From positions 930,001-994,000 of the forward strand of contig NZ_SOAY01000011.1 of NCBI RefSeq assembly GCF_004364165.1: 64,000 bases of DNA, in the 5' to 3' direction. This document shows positions 19,238-28,158 of this stretch, piece after piece. A model generated the notes under the pieces. It was given only the letters and a program-made list of their open reading frames with translations, made no database searches and had not been told where the DNA came from. A program made the translations under genes and the position numbers. Source of the stretch: Maribacter spongiicola. Lineage in GTDB: Bacteria; Bacteroidota; Bacteroidia; Flavobacteriales; Flavobacteriaceae. Within the stretch, counting starts at the first letter, position 1, and each line of letters begins with the position of its first letter.

Positions 19238-20344
19238 ATGTCCATTAATAATCTAGATTCCAATAATTCGATGTCTTTACAAAGTGATGCGCTTTCTACC
19301 CATGATACCTACATGCTTCGTTGTATACAAATTTCAAAGAACGGATTAGGTACTACTGCACCCAACCCAATGGTAGGTGCCGTTATTGTGCATAATGGTA
19401 AAATTATTGGCGAGGGATTTACTAGTGCCTACGGTGGCTCTCATGCTGAGGTAAATGCTATTAACTCTGTTTCTGATGTTTCCCTTTTGAAATCATCTAC
19501 CATTTATGTTACCCTAGAACCTTGCTCCCACTATGGTAAAACTCCGCCTTGTGCAGACCTGATTGTAAAAATGGGAATCCCTAGACTAGTTATTGGTCTT
19601 AAAGACCCGCATGAAAAAGTAGCAGGTAACGGAATTAAAAAATTAGTAGCTGCGGGATGCATTGTTCAAGTAGGTATTCTTCAAAAAAAATGCGAAGAAC
19701 ACCATAAACGCTTTCTCACCTTTTTCACTAAAAAAAGGCCATATATCATTTTAAAATGGGCAGAAACAGCTGATGGATTTATTGCTCCTGAACCTTTGAA
19801 GCGAGGAGAAGAAAAGAAGCCTTATTGGATCACCAATACCAAATCGCGACAATTAGTGCACAAATGGCGCAGTGAAGAGGCTGGTATTTTAGTAGGTACA
19901 AATACCGTCTTGGCTGATAATCCGCAATTAAACCTAAGAGATTGGACTGGCAAAGCACCTACACGCATTGTTTTAGATAGAAGCTTAAAGATTTCTAGAG
20001 ATTATCATGTTCTTGACGGAAAACAAAAAACCATTATTTGCACCGAAATAACTGATCGCAAAGATGAAATAACTGGAATAACTTATAAAATTATCAATTT
20101 TAATGCTGATGTACCCCAACAGCTGTGTAATGTGATGTATGAAGAACAAATACAAAGCGTCATAATCGAAGGTGGCTCACATACACTGCAAAGTTTTATT
20201 GATGCTAACCTTTGGGATGAGGCTCGAATTTTTAAAGGAGCAACCAATTTTACAAAAGGTATCGCTGCACCAAAAATAGTAGGACATACCCAACAACAAA
20301 TTCAAATTTTAACTGACCAACTAACCATAATACGTAATGATTAA
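19238..20344 (+). CDS. ribD: Bifunctional riboflavin biosynthesis deaminase/reductase RibD
   Basis: It carries out the second and third steps of riboflavin synthesis: deamination of the pyrimidine intermediate, then NADPH reduction of its ribosyl chain. The N-terminal deaminase domain shows the zinc motifs HAEVNAI and PCSHYGKTPPCADL; the C-terminal reductase domain starts near residue 165 with PYIILKWAETADGFIAP and holds GTNTVLADNPQLN. The length of 368 fits. The ATG at 19238 is used here; M12 (ATG at 19271) is also plausible because the family core starts around YMLRCIQ. It overlaps the next gene by 8 bp. Confidence 0.95.
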   Translation: MSINNLDSNNSMSLQSDALSTHDTYMLRCIQISKNGLGTTAPNPMVGAVIVHNGKIIGEGFTSAYGGSHAEVNAINSVSDVSLLKSSTIYVTLEPCSHYGKTPPCADLIVKMGIPRLVIGLKDPHEKVAGNGIKKLVAAGCIVQVGILQKKCEEHHKRFLTFFTKKRPYIILKWAETADGFIAPEPLKRGEEKKPYWITNTKSRQLVHKWRSEEAGILVGTNTVLADNPQLNLRDWTGKAPTRIVLDRSLKISRDYHVLDGKQKTIICTEITDRKDEITGITYKIINFNADVPQQLCNVMYEEQIQSVIIEGGSHTLQSFIDANLWDEARIFKGATNFTKGIAAPKIVGHTQQQIQILTDQLTIIRND

Positions 20345-20939
20345 AAACATCATATTTGATTTTGGAGATATCTTCATTAATCTAGATAAGCAAGCTCCTC
20401 TTTTAGAATTGGCAAAATTCGGATTCACCGAATTGACCCCGGAATTGGATTCCATTTTTAAAGCATATGAAATGGGCTTAATGGAGTCCGATGAATTCGT
20501 GAATCAATTACAAGCTATTTTCACCAATGCTACCAAAGATCAAATTAAAGACGCATGGAATTCTATTATTTTGGATTTCCCTGAGGACAGACTTAAATTC
20601 ATTGAAAAACTAAAAAGCGATAATCAGTACCGATTATTCTTGTTAAGTAATACCAATGATCTACATATAGACAAAGTGAAAGAATCAATGGGACTGGAAC
20701 GTTTCAATAGATTCAAAAATTGCTTTGAGGTTTTCTACCTATCTCAAGAAATGAAAATGCGTAAGCCTAATGCTGATATCTATGAGTTCGTCTTGAACGA
20801 AAATGAATTAAATGCAAATGAAACCTTCTTTTTAGATGACACTAAAGAAAATACAGATGCCGCGTCTAAACTAGGTATACATTGCTGGAATCTTCAAGTA
20901 GGCAAGGAAGATGTTCTTGAAACTTTAAGCAATCTCTAA
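20337..20939 (+). CDS. HAD superfamily hydrolase, YihX-like
   Basis: A 200-residue HAD phosphatase. The nucleophile motif is IIFDFGDIFINL, with Gly in place of the second residue of the usual DxD, as in the YihX group (DLGN). Motif II is FLLSNTNDLH, the Lys motif lies in EMKMRKPNADIY, and motif IV is FFLDDTKENTDAA. The helical cap is inserted after motif I (subclass IA). Probable substrates are small sugar phosphates. Translation is coupled to ribD by an 8-bp overlap, which may point to dephosphorylation of the riboflavin intermediate, a step often served by HAD enzymes; this is inference. Confidence 0.87.
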   Translation: MIKNIIFDFGDIFINLDKQAPLLELAKFGFTELTPELDSIFKAYEMGLMESDEFVNQLQAIFTNATKDQIKDAWNSIILDFPEDRLKFIEKLKSDNQYRLFLLSNTNDLHIDKVKESMGLERFNRFKNCFEVFYLSQEMKMRKPNADIYEFVLNENELNANETFFLDDTKENTDAASKLGIHCWNLQVGKEDVLETLSNL

Positions 20940-21824
20940 ATGATATATTTAGCGTTTAGCATTCTATTTTCAAGCTTAATTTTTGTCATTTTTAAATTGT
21001 ATGCCAAATATCAAGTTCAAACAATATATGCCATAATTACCAATTACTTTGTTGCCTGCACCGTAGGAATCTTCTATTACAAAGAGCCGATACACCTTAA
21101 TGAAATACCACAAAAAAGTTGGTTCTGGGGAAGCGTCGCTCTAGGTCTTCTTTTCATACAAATATTTAACTTGATGGCAGCTACCTCTCAGAAATTAGGC
21201 GTATCGGTAGCTTCAGTAGCCACCAAAATGTCGCTTACCATTCCGGTTTTATTCGGAGTGTTCTATTATAAAGAATCTCTTGGAGTATTAGAAATTATAG
21301 GAATTTTACTTGCCCTATTAGCTGTTTATTTTACATCGTTAAAGGAAAAGAAATTAAAAGCAGAAAAATGGGCTTTCGCATTACCTGTTTTAGTTTTTCT
21401 TGGATCGGGAACTATAGATACCAGCATAAAATACTTTCAAGATGCACATATGCCAGAAGAAGAATATGCGTTATTTTCTGCTACGGTTTTTGCATCTGCA
21501 GGTATATTCGGTCTATTTTTCATCGGATTCAAATCTACTCAACAACGATTAAAAGTAAATTTCAAAAATATAATTGGCGGTATCTGCTTGGGAATTCCTA
21601 ATTATTTTTCCATCTACTTTTTATTAAAAGCACTACAGCACCCTACTTGGAACAGTGCATCGATTTTTACCATCAATAATGTGGCAATCGTAATGTTCTC
21701 TACGCTATTAGGTATTATACTGTTTAGAGAGCGTTTAACGGTTAAAAACTGGTTCGGAATAGGATTGGCTATCTTTAGCATTGTACTAACAGCTTTCGGT
21801 CAACAACTAATGACTTTCTTTTAA
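20940..21824 (+). CDS. DMT/EamA family transporter
   Basis: A 294-residue inner-membrane protein with about ten hydrophobic helices in two homologous halves. The first half ends with SVASVATKMSLTIPVLFGVFYYKESL and the second with IFTINNVAIVMFSTLLGIILFRERLTVKNWFGIGLAI; both show the P/N-...-L...ExL pattern of EamA repeats. It starts directly after the HAD stop codon. Members export or import metabolites; the substrate cannot be predicted. Confidence 0.87.
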   Translation: MIYLAFSILFSSLIFVIFKLYAKYQVQTIYAIITNYFVACTVGIFYYKEPIHLNEIPQKSWFWGSVALGLLFIQIFNLMAATSQKLGVSVASVATKMSLTIPVLFGVFYYKESLGVLEIIGILLALLAVYFTSLKEKKLKAEKWAFALPVLVFLGSGTIDTSIKYFQDAHMPEEEYALFSATVFASAGIFGLFFIGFKSTQQRLKVNFKNIIGGICLGIPNYFSIYFLLKALQHPTWNSASIFTINNVAIVMFSTLLGIILFRERLTVKNWFGIGLAIFSIVLTAFGQQLMTFF

Positions 21825-21842
21825 ACAATTACGATTACATAT

Positions 21843-22445
21843 ATGGATGCTTATAAAACAATCTCTAAACCATCTGAAAATGTTATGTTCAAAGAGCGAA
21901 AGAGCAAGTTTTACGGCTATTGCTTTCCGGTTTCTGATGAAGACACCATTAAAGAACATATAGAAGCGCTTAAGAAAGAATACCCCACGGCAAACCACGT
22001 ATGTTACGCTTGGCAAATAGGAATTGAAACAAAATCATACCGCGATAATGATGATGGTGAACCAAACAACTCTGCTGGTATGCCCATTTATGGTCAATTG
22101 CAGTCTTTTGATGTCACGAATACCTTAGTTGCCGTAGTTCGTATTTTCGGTGGAACCAAATTAGGTGTCGGCGGATTAATTAGTGCTTACAAAGAAGCCG
22201 CTAAGTTAGCATTAGAAAATGCTACAATAATTACGAAAGTTTTACAAAAGCAATTATCGGTAACTTTTGAATACTCAGAAATGGATATTGTTATGCGTTT
22301 GGTAAAAAAATACCAACTCAATATTGTATCGCAAGATTTACATTTAAAATGTAAAATGTTACTGTCTGTCAATAAAAGTGATTTCAAAAAGACAATGAAA
22401 CTTTTAAAGGCGCATCACAAATTAGAAATTAAGGAAATTGATTAA
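21843..22445 (+). CDS. yigZ: YigZ/IMPACT family protein
   Basis: A 200-residue protein of the UPF0029/IMPACT family. The signature is complete: KERKSKFYGYCFPV at the start, NHVCYAWQIG, YRDNDDGEPNNSAGMPIYGQL and VVRIFGGTKLGVGGLISAYKEAAK. A DUF1949-like C-terminal domain follows. The family has a translation-related fold, but the bacterial role is unsettled. It is 18 bp after the transporter and convergent with the thioesterase, the stop codons being 3 bp apart. Confidence 0.93.
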   Translation: MDAYKTISKPSENVMFKERKSKFYGYCFPVSDEDTIKEHIEALKKEYPTANHVCYAWQIGIETKSYRDNDDGEPNNSAGMPIYGQLQSFDVTNTLVAVVRIFGGTKLGVGGLISAYKEAAKLALENATIITKVLQKQLSVTFEYSEMDIVMRLVKKYQLNIVSQDLHLKCKMLLSVNKSDFKKTMKLLKAHHKLEIKEID

Positions 22446-22448
22446 TTT

Positions 22449-22847
22449 CTAATATTTCAATTTATCTAAAAGTATTTGCGGACATTTAGTTGGTCTTTTA
22501 CGCTTCATATCCATAAACACCAAAACTGTATTCGCGGTCGCTAACAAATCTCCTGCTTCATTTAAAATTTCATAGTCAAATTCAATTCGAACAGCCGGCT
22601 TTTTAGTCAAAATAACTTTCACTGTAATTAAATCGTCATACAGAGCTGGCTTTAAATATTTTATTGACAAACTTATTACAGGAAGCATAATTCCGCCTTC
22701 CTCCATGCTTTTGTAAGAAATACCTAACGACCTTAACCATTCAACTCTTGCCAATTCTAAATATTGAGCATAATTGCCATGATAAACCACGCCCATCTGG
22801 TCGGTTTCACTGTATCTAATTCGAAAAGAAATTTCGTTTGTACGCAT
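22449..22847 (-). CDS. Acyl-CoA thioesterase, YbgC/4HBT family
   Basis: A 132-residue hot-dog-fold thioesterase. The active-site segment is RYSETDQMGVVYHGNYAQYLELARVEWLR, with the catalytic Asp of DQMGVVYHG, followed by SIKYLKPALYDDLITVKV. It hydrolyses acyl-CoA or acyl-ACP thioesters in the cytoplasm. Monocistronic and divergent from dnaA. Confidence 0.92.
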   Translation of the reverse strand: MRTNEISFRIRYSETDQMGVVYHGNYAQYLELARVEWLRSLGISYKSMEEGGIMLPVISLSIKYLKPALYDDLITVKVILTKKPAVRIEFDYEILNEAGDLLATANTVLVFMDMKRKRPTKCPQILLDKLKY

Positions 22848-23049
22848 TTATATGAAGTAAAAAGTATATATTTAAAAACTCCCCTATAGAGTAAGCGAAC
22901 ATGCGAAAAAAAAAGGTCAAATTCAATCACTATCGATTTTTTTTTTCAATAAATTGTTCACATATTTGTCCAAGTTGAAAGAGAACCTATATTGATTTTT
23001 TATAATCACCTATAGTTCAACACTAACCATTAAAAGTGAAAATTTTATT

Positions 23050-24474
23050 ATGAGTGTTACTGCAAATTCCGTCTGGAAAAACTGTTTGGTGTTTATAAAG
23101 GATAATATCCAACCGCAGGCATTCAAAACTTGGTTTGAACCTATTAAACCTGTCAAGCTATCTGAGAACGCATTAAGCATTCAAGTACCTAGTAAATTTT
23201 TTTACGAATGGCTAGAGGAACATTACGTGAAACTTTTGAAAGTTGCCCTAACTAAAGAATTAGGTGAATCTGCAAAATTGGTGTATATCATTAGAATGGA
23301 AAATACCTACGGTAACAAAGAACCTTTTACCGAAAAGATTCCTAGTTCAAACAGAGGAGCCATGGCAGCTCAAGAAATGGATGTTCCTATTAAATCTAAA
23401 AATCCTGAATTACGTAATCCATTTGTTATTCCTGGGATTAGAAATATTAAGATAGAATCGCAGTTAAACCCTAATTATAATTTTGATAATTTTTTAGAAG
23501 GTGATTCTAACCGTTTGGCAAGATCTGCCGGTATGGCGGTTGCCAACAAGCCAGGTGGCACATCTTTTAATCCGTTATTAGTTTTCGGTGGTGTTGGACT
23601 TGGAAAAACACACTTGGCGCATGCCATCGGTGTTGAAATAAAAGATAAATATCCAGAACGTACCGTACTTTATATTTCTGCTGAGAAATTCACGCAACAA
23701 TATATCGAGTCAGTTAAAAAGAATACTCGAAATGATTTTATTCACTTCTACCAATTAATAGATGTATTGATTATTGACGATGTACAATTCTTATCAGGTA
23801 AATCTGGTACGCAAGATGTATTCTTCCATATTTTCAACCATTTACATCAAAACGGTAAACAAGTTATTCTTACGTCAGATAAAGCACCTGTAGATATGCA
23901 GGATATTGAACAACGCTTACTTTCTCGTTTTAAATGGGGATTATCTGCAGAATTGCAGAGTCCTGATTACGAAACAAGAATCTCCATCTTAAAGAACAAG
24001 TTATATAGAGATGGTGTTGAAATACCTGATGACATCATAGAATATGTAGCTAAACATATTAAAACAAATATTAGAGAATTAGAAGGTGCTATTATTTCTT
24101 TGATTGCACAGTCTACCTTGAACAAAAGAGAAGTTACTATCGAACTTGCCCAACAGGTTGTTGAGAAATTCGTAAAAAATACCAAACGAGAAGTTTCTAT
24201 CGACTACATACAAAAAGTAGTATCAGATTACTTTGAAATGGATGTAGCAACTCTACAGTCTAAAACAAGAAAAAGGCATATTGTACAAGCAAGACAATTA
24301 GCGATGTTCTTTGCCAAAAAATTTACCAAAGCTTCATTAGCAAGTATAGGTTCGCAAATCGGTAAAAGAGATCACGCTACTGTTTTACATGCTTGCAAAA
24401 CTGTTGACAATCTTGCCGAAACCGATAAGCAGTTTCGTAAATACATAGACGATTTAACTAAGAAATTTTCTTAA
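23050..24474 (+). CDS. dnaA: Chromosomal replication initiator DnaA
   Basis: A 474-residue initiator with all four domains. Domain I is at residues 1-85 (SVWKNCLVFIKDNI, FKTWFEPI). A variable linker to about 135 contains a serine/asparagine-rich stretch. The AAA+ domain has Walker A GGVGLGKT at 180-187, Walker B VLIIDDVQFLSG and sensor LTSDKAP. The domain IV DNA-binding HTH ends with the signature IGSQIGKRDHATVLHACKTV. The 200-bp region upstream contains runs of 9-10 A or T but no convincing DnaA-box cluster, so the origin is not proven here. The phosphatase gene follows after 12 bp. Confidence 0.98.
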   Translation: MSVTANSVWKNCLVFIKDNIQPQAFKTWFEPIKPVKLSENALSIQVPSKFFYEWLEEHYVKLLKVALTKELGESAKLVYIIRMENTYGNKEPFTEKIPSSNRGAMAAQEMDVPIKSKNPELRNPFVIPGIRNIKIESQLNPNYNFDNFLEGDSNRLARSAGMAVANKPGGTSFNPLLVFGGVGLGKTHLAHAIGVEIKDKYPERTVLYISAEKFTQQYIESVKKNTRNDFIHFYQLIDVLIIDDVQFLSGKSGTQDVFFHIFNHLHQNGKQVILTSDKAPVDMQDIEQRLLSRFKWGLSAELQSPDYETRISILKNKLYRDGVEIPDDIIEYVAKHIKTNIRELEGAIISLIAQSTLNKREVTIELAQQVVEKFVKNTKREVSIDYIQKVVSDYFEMDVATLQSKTRKRHIVQARQLAMFFAKKFTKASLASIGSQIGKRDHATVLHACKTVDNLAETDKQFRKYIDDLTKKFS

Positions 24475-24486
24475 AATTTACGTTGC

Positions 24487-24945
24487 ATGAAAGTGTTGAT
24501 GGTATGCCTAGGTAATATATGTAGGTCACCATTAGCTGAAGGTATCCTAAAAAGTAAGGTCGATACTACCAAAATACTTGTTGAATCTGCCGGTAAAGCT
24601 GGTTATCATATCGGTAAAGCGCCAGACCCAAGATCTATTAATGTAGCCAAAGAATACGGCATAGATATAAGTTCGCAAATTTGCCGAAAGTTTATTGTTT
24701 CAGATTTTGATTTTTTTGATATCATATATGCCATGGATAAAAGTAACTATGGTAATATTATTGATTTAGCAAGAAATAAAGGAGATGCCCAAAAAGTGAA
24801 GCTTATTTTAAACGAAATAGGTTCTTCAGATAAAGAAGTTCCAGATCCATATTATGATGCCGAAGACGGATTTGAACATGTTTTTCAAATGATTGATCAA
24901 GCTTGCGATAGCATAGCAAAAAGACTAGAAAATAAAAAACCTTAA
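24487..24945 (+). CDS. Low-molecular-weight protein tyrosine phosphatase
   Basis: A 152-residue phosphatase. The P-loop CLGNICRSP near the N-terminus gives C7-X5-R13, the acid/base Asp is in VPDPYYDAEDGFE, and the middle carries the LMW-PTP region ARKFIVSDFD-like (CRKFIVSDFDFFD). It acts on tyrosine phosphate in the cytoplasm, and in this phylum commonly sits after dnaA. Likely co-transcribed with dnaA. No cognate kinase is present in the window. Confidence 0.92.
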   Translation: MKVLMVCLGNICRSPLAEGILKSKVDTTKILVESAGKAGYHIGKAPDPRSINVAKEYGIDISSQICRKFIVSDFDFFDIIYAMDKSNYGNIIDLARNKGDAQKVKLILNEIGSSDKEVPDPYYDAEDGFEHVFQMIDQACDSIAKRLENKKP

Positions 24946-25035
24946 AGCAAGCACACGAAGCGTTCGTAGTAGAACACCATTATATTATGATGTAAGCCTT
25001 GGAGCATTTAAATCTCCATTATCAACTAAACAGTA

Positions 25036-25758
25036 ATGAGCACACAAAACGGAAAAATAGGGAAGGTATATTTAATACCAACAACATTGGGCCATATGCC
25101 CCCATTAGAAGTTTTACCCATTTCAATAAAGCAAACTATTGAAAAATTGGACCACTATATCGTTGAAAACGAAAAAACCGCTCGACATTTCATAAAAAAA
25201 ATCAGTCCTAGAAAATCGCAACCCAGCTTAAAATTATTTGCTTTAAACAAGTTTACCGAAGCGGCAGAGATTCCTAGTTTTCTAAATCCTTGTTTAGAAG
25301 GTTACGACGTAGGCATACTTTCTGAAGCTGGTTGCCCCGGTATTGCAGACCCAGGTGCAGCAGTAGTCAAAATTGCACACGATAAAAATATACAGGTTAT
25401 TCCCCTAGTTGGGCCGTCTTCAATTCTCTTGGCATTAATGGCAAGTGGCATGAACGGTCAAAATTTTGCCTTTAATGGTTATTTACCTATTGATGGCGCG
25501 GATCGTAAAAAATATATTAAAAATCTAGAGCGTAGATCAAAAGAAGAAGACCAATCGCAAGTGTTTATTGAAACGCCTTACAGAAATAACAAAATGTTAG
25601 AAGAGCTGATTAAAACCCTAGCTCCTAGTACTCGCATTTGTGTAGCCGCCGATATTACCTTACCAACAGAATATATTAAAACCAAAACTGCCATAAATTG
25701 GAAGACAGAAAATGTAGATCTACACAAAAGACCTGCAATTTTTATTATTCAAGCATAA
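25036..25758 (+). CDS. Tetrapyrrole-methylase-fold SAM methyltransferase, RsmI paralogue
   Basis: A 240-residue SAM-dependent methyltransferase. The shared fold is shown by GKVYLIPTTLGHM, GYDVGILSEAGCPGIADPGAAVV, PLVGPSSILLALMASGMNGQNFAFNGYLP and VFIETPYRN. Compared with 16S rRNA C1402 2'-O-methyltransferase RsmI it is about 40 residues shorter and lacks the ADTR...LL motif; here the same region reads DHYIVENEKTARHFIKKI. It is therefore probably a distinct subfamily common in Bacteroidota rather than RsmI itself. The target is unknown. Confidence 0.85.
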   Translation: MSTQNGKIGKVYLIPTTLGHMPPLEVLPISIKQTIEKLDHYIVENEKTARHFIKKISPRKSQPSLKLFALNKFTEAAEIPSFLNPCLEGYDVGILSEAGCPGIADPGAAVVKIAHDKNIQVIPLVGPSSILLALMASGMNGQNFAFNGYLPIDGADRKKYIKNLERRSKEEDQSQVFIETPYRNNKMLEELIKTLAPSTRICVAADITLPTEYIKTKTAINWKTENVDLHKRPAIFIIQA

Positions 25759-25760
25759 AA

Positions 25761-25789
25761 AAACCTTGACAACGAAATTGCCAAGGTTT
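25761..25789. terminator. Bidirectional intrinsic terminator
   Basis: AAACCTTG (25761-25768) pairs with CAAGGTTT (25782-25789), with a further CAA/TTG inside. It lies between the convergent methyltransferase and transglycosylase-like genes; A- and T-rich flanks could serve either strand. Confidence 0.75.
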
Positions 25790-25814
25790 CACATTTTCAT
25801 ATCTACTTAAACTC

Positions 25815-26444
25815 TTAAATTCTTGGATTTCGTTTTGCTTCTATCATAGAAACATCGTAACCAGAAAACTTTTTCATATAGTTAGAAATACTGGTACCAT
25901 AACCATCGGAAATTTCCATTCGACCATGTGATCTTAGATATAATTTTACATTACCTGCACCTGCTAAATGTGCGGCTGCCAGAATACCAGACTCTGTAAC
26001 TTCTACTCCATTCATACGTACACCTACGTAACGCTTAATATCTTTTCTAAGTATCCACTTATTACGGGATGTATTTATATGAAAAACTTTTTCTTGCAAT
26101 ACAGGATTGCTTAAAAACTGATTTCCATCATACACACCAACTAATTCTAAGGTGCTCAACCCAAATTGATATTTCCCCAAATACCCAAAAGTATTGGTAA
26201 CAAAATAGTTACCTTGAGACTCTTTAAAAGCTAACGCTTCTTTAAAGCCTATAAATTGACTACCAAGAAAGGGGGGAGCGATTTGATAATTTGATAAAAG
26301 AGCTTCGTCTTGAGGAAACGAAACCATAATAGGTTTTTTTACTTTTAACTGCTCTGGCACTTGAACCGTAAAGGGTTTAAAGCCATAACCAGATAAAATA
26401 AACATCACAATAAGAGGACAACTTGCTAATATCCATCTTCTCAT
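25815..26444 (-). CDS. Lytic-transglycosylase-like (SLT-fold) exported protein
   Basis: A 209-residue protein with an N-terminal hydrophobic signal/anchor (RRWILASCPLIVMFILSGYGF). The middle matches the lysozyme-like core: ALAFKESQGNYFVTNTFGYLGKYQFG has the catalytic Glu in an ES-x-G-N context and the GxxGxYQ loop, and GILAAAHLAGAGNVKLYL matches the third motif. It probably cleaves peptidoglycan glycan strands at the periplasmic face. Database names such as LysM-like peptidoglycan-binding protein may be given to homologues, but I see no LysM repeat. Confidence 0.7.
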   Translation of the reverse strand: MRRWILASCPLIVMFILSGYGFKPFTVQVPEQLKVKKPIMVSFPQDEALLSNYQIAPPFLGSQFIGFKEALAFKESQGNYFVTNTFGYLGKYQFGLSTLELVGVYDGNQFLSNPVLQEKVFHINTSRNKWILRKDIKRYVGVRMNGVEVTESGILAAAHLAGAGNVKLYLRSHGRMEISDGYGTSISNYMKKFSGYDVSMIEAKRNPRI

Positions 26445-26590
26445 ACCATATATTTCTTAAGACCTACAGCGACTATTATTGCTTGCTTAAATTTCTGAGG
26501 CAAAGGTAGACCTGAAATTATAAGAGTTTAAGAAGGTTCTGTTAAAAGAATACAGATTTAGTTAAGAAGTTCAAAAATTCGGTTGAAAGT

Positions 26591-27634
26591 TTATCTATTG
26601 ATTTTCTGAGCATTGATCCATCGGATGTACTGTGCTTTATTTCGGTTGTGCTGCGCTAAATTCTCTGCAAACATATGATAACCGAACTTTTCTACATTAG
26701 CCACGAAATAGTAATAATTATGTTTTTTAGGATTTAAAACAGCATCTATTGCCGTAATATCGGGCATTGCAATAGGGCCTGGCGGCAAACCTGCATACTT
26801 GTACGTATTATAAGGTGAATCCATCTCTAAATCACGGTACAACACTCTTTTTATAATCGTATCGAAATTTCCGGTTTCTTTCTTAATTGCATAAATAACT
26901 GTTGGATCTGCCTGCAACAACATCCCTTTTCTTAGCCTATTTAAGTACACACCCGCAACTGTTGGTCTTTCGTCTACTTTTGCCGTTTCTTTATGCACAA
27001 TCGATGCCAAGGCAATTACTTCATTAGGCTTTAAGCCAAGTGCACTAGCCTTCTCTTTACGGGTATCGGTCCAGAAACGATTATATTCCTTTAACATTCT
27101 TGCTCTAAATGATTCTGCCGAAGTGTTCCAAAAGAACTCATAACTGTTCGGTATATAAAGTGATATTTTATTGGCGTCATCAAAACCATTCGCTTTCATA
27201 AAATCTTTATCGCCGAACGCTGCAACTAAAGAGATACTATCTGCCTCAATTTGACTTGCAATTCTACCTGCCAGATCATTTAAATTTTCTTGATTGTTGA
27301 AAGACACTTTAACAGGTATATTGCCGCTTCGTAATGAGTTTACTATCTCATTATTATTCATACCATTACTTAACCTATATTTACCTGCTTTGATTTTATT
27401 TAAATATCCTTTTCTATCAGCTGCAGATTCAAATGAACTGAAATCTTTTACAAGCGGAGTCAGTTGTTCTTCTAAGTCACTAATTGCAGCATCGGTAGGT
27501 ATAAAAACTATAGCTTCATCATTGTCAAAACTAGTATTGGGAGTGAAAAAAGTACGATATGCCGAATACCCAAAAATTCCGCCACCAATTAATCCTACAA
27601 CTACTACACCTAATAATATACGCTTGATGCTCAT
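26591..27634 (-). CDS. mltG: Endolytic murein transglycosylase MltG
   Basis: A 347-residue YceG-like membrane protein that cuts nascent glycan strands and terminates their elongation. An N-terminal transmembrane helix (residues 4-26) precedes a LysM-like subdomain and the catalytic domain, marked by ALASIVHKETAKVDERPTVAGVYLNRL (catalytic Glu), LQADPTVIYAI and YNTYKYAGLPPGPIAMPDITAIDAVLNP. Its start codon shares one base with the stop of the acetyltransferase gene (TAATG), and that gene overlaps dapF, so the three form one transcript with a cell-wall theme. Confidence 0.95.
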   Translation of the reverse strand: MSIKRILLGVVVVGLIGGGIFGYSAYRTFFTPNTSFDNDEAIVFIPTDAAISDLEEQLTPLVKDFSSFESAADRKGYLNKIKAGKYRLSNGMNNNEIVNSLRSGNIPVKVSFNNQENLNDLAGRIASQIEADSISLVAAFGDKDFMKANGFDDANKISLYIPNSYEFFWNTSAESFRARMLKEYNRFWTDTRKEKASALGLKPNEVIALASIVHKETAKVDERPTVAGVYLNRLRKGMLLQADPTVIYAIKKETGNFDTIIKRVLYRDLEMDSPYNTYKYAGLPPGPIAMPDITAIDAVLNPKKHNYYYFVANVEKFGYHMFAENLAQHNRNKAQYIRWINAQKINR

Positions 27635-28158
27635 TAATTATTTATTTTTTGTAATAAAACTTCATTCTTAAACATTCCCTTAAATCGTACCCAATCTTTC
27701 TTCATTCCAACTTCTTGAAAACCTAACTTTTTAAATAAATGTAAGCTTGGTGCATTTTCTTCTAAAATATTGGCATATACCTGCCTTAAGCCTAAAACTT
27801 CAAACAAGTAATTGCACAGCAACGTAACTGCTTCTGCTCCTACTCCTTTATTTCGTTGATTTTCATTGAGAATAATTATGCCAATACCAGCTCTCTTGTG
27901 ATTTGGTTCAAAATCAAAAACATCAATAAGACCTATAGCTAGGTGCTCATGCGAACATATCACTAAACGCAATTGTTTTACATCATAAATATCTCGATGG
28001 GCATTATCAAGATAGAGCTGTAATACATCTTTTGAATATGGAGTAACCGTACCGCTAACTTCCCAAACATCCGTATCATTCTCAAGTGCATACAGAAAAT
28101 CCAGGTCTTTTTGTTCTAAAGCCCTTAAATAAATCTGTTCTCCTTTTAATGTTACCAC
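27634..28158 (-). CDS. GNAT family N-acetyltransferase, RimJ/RimL type
   Basis: A 174-residue acetyltransferase beginning LKGEQIYLRALEQKDLDFLYALEND, the RimJ/RimL-like opening. The acetyl-CoA loop is IGIIILNENQRNKGVGAEAVTLL and motif B is NAPSLHLFKKLGFQEVG. It overlaps dapF by 7 bp and mltG by 1 bp, so it is strictly coupled to peptidoglycan genes. Flavobacterial relatives are found in the same spot, which suggests a conserved but unknown substrate. Confidence 0.88.
   Translation of the reverse strand: MVTLKGEQIYLRALEQKDLDFLYALENDTDVWEVSGTVTPYSKDVLQLYLDNAHRDIYDVKQLRLVICSHEHLAIGLIDVFDFEPNHKRAGIGIIILNENQRNKGVGAEAVTLLCNYLFEVLGLRQVYANILEENAPSLHLFKKLGFQEVGMKKDWVRFKGMFKNEVLLQKINN

Noticed and set aside
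22848-23049. Possible replication origin before dnaA (AT-rich, TTGTTCACA at about 22963)
   Set aside because: Only one DnaA-box-like 9-mer with a mismatch, and the same 10-mer also occurs near 51400. No cluster of boxes, and in Bacteroidota the origin is often not next to dnaA. GC-skew of the full chromosome would decide.
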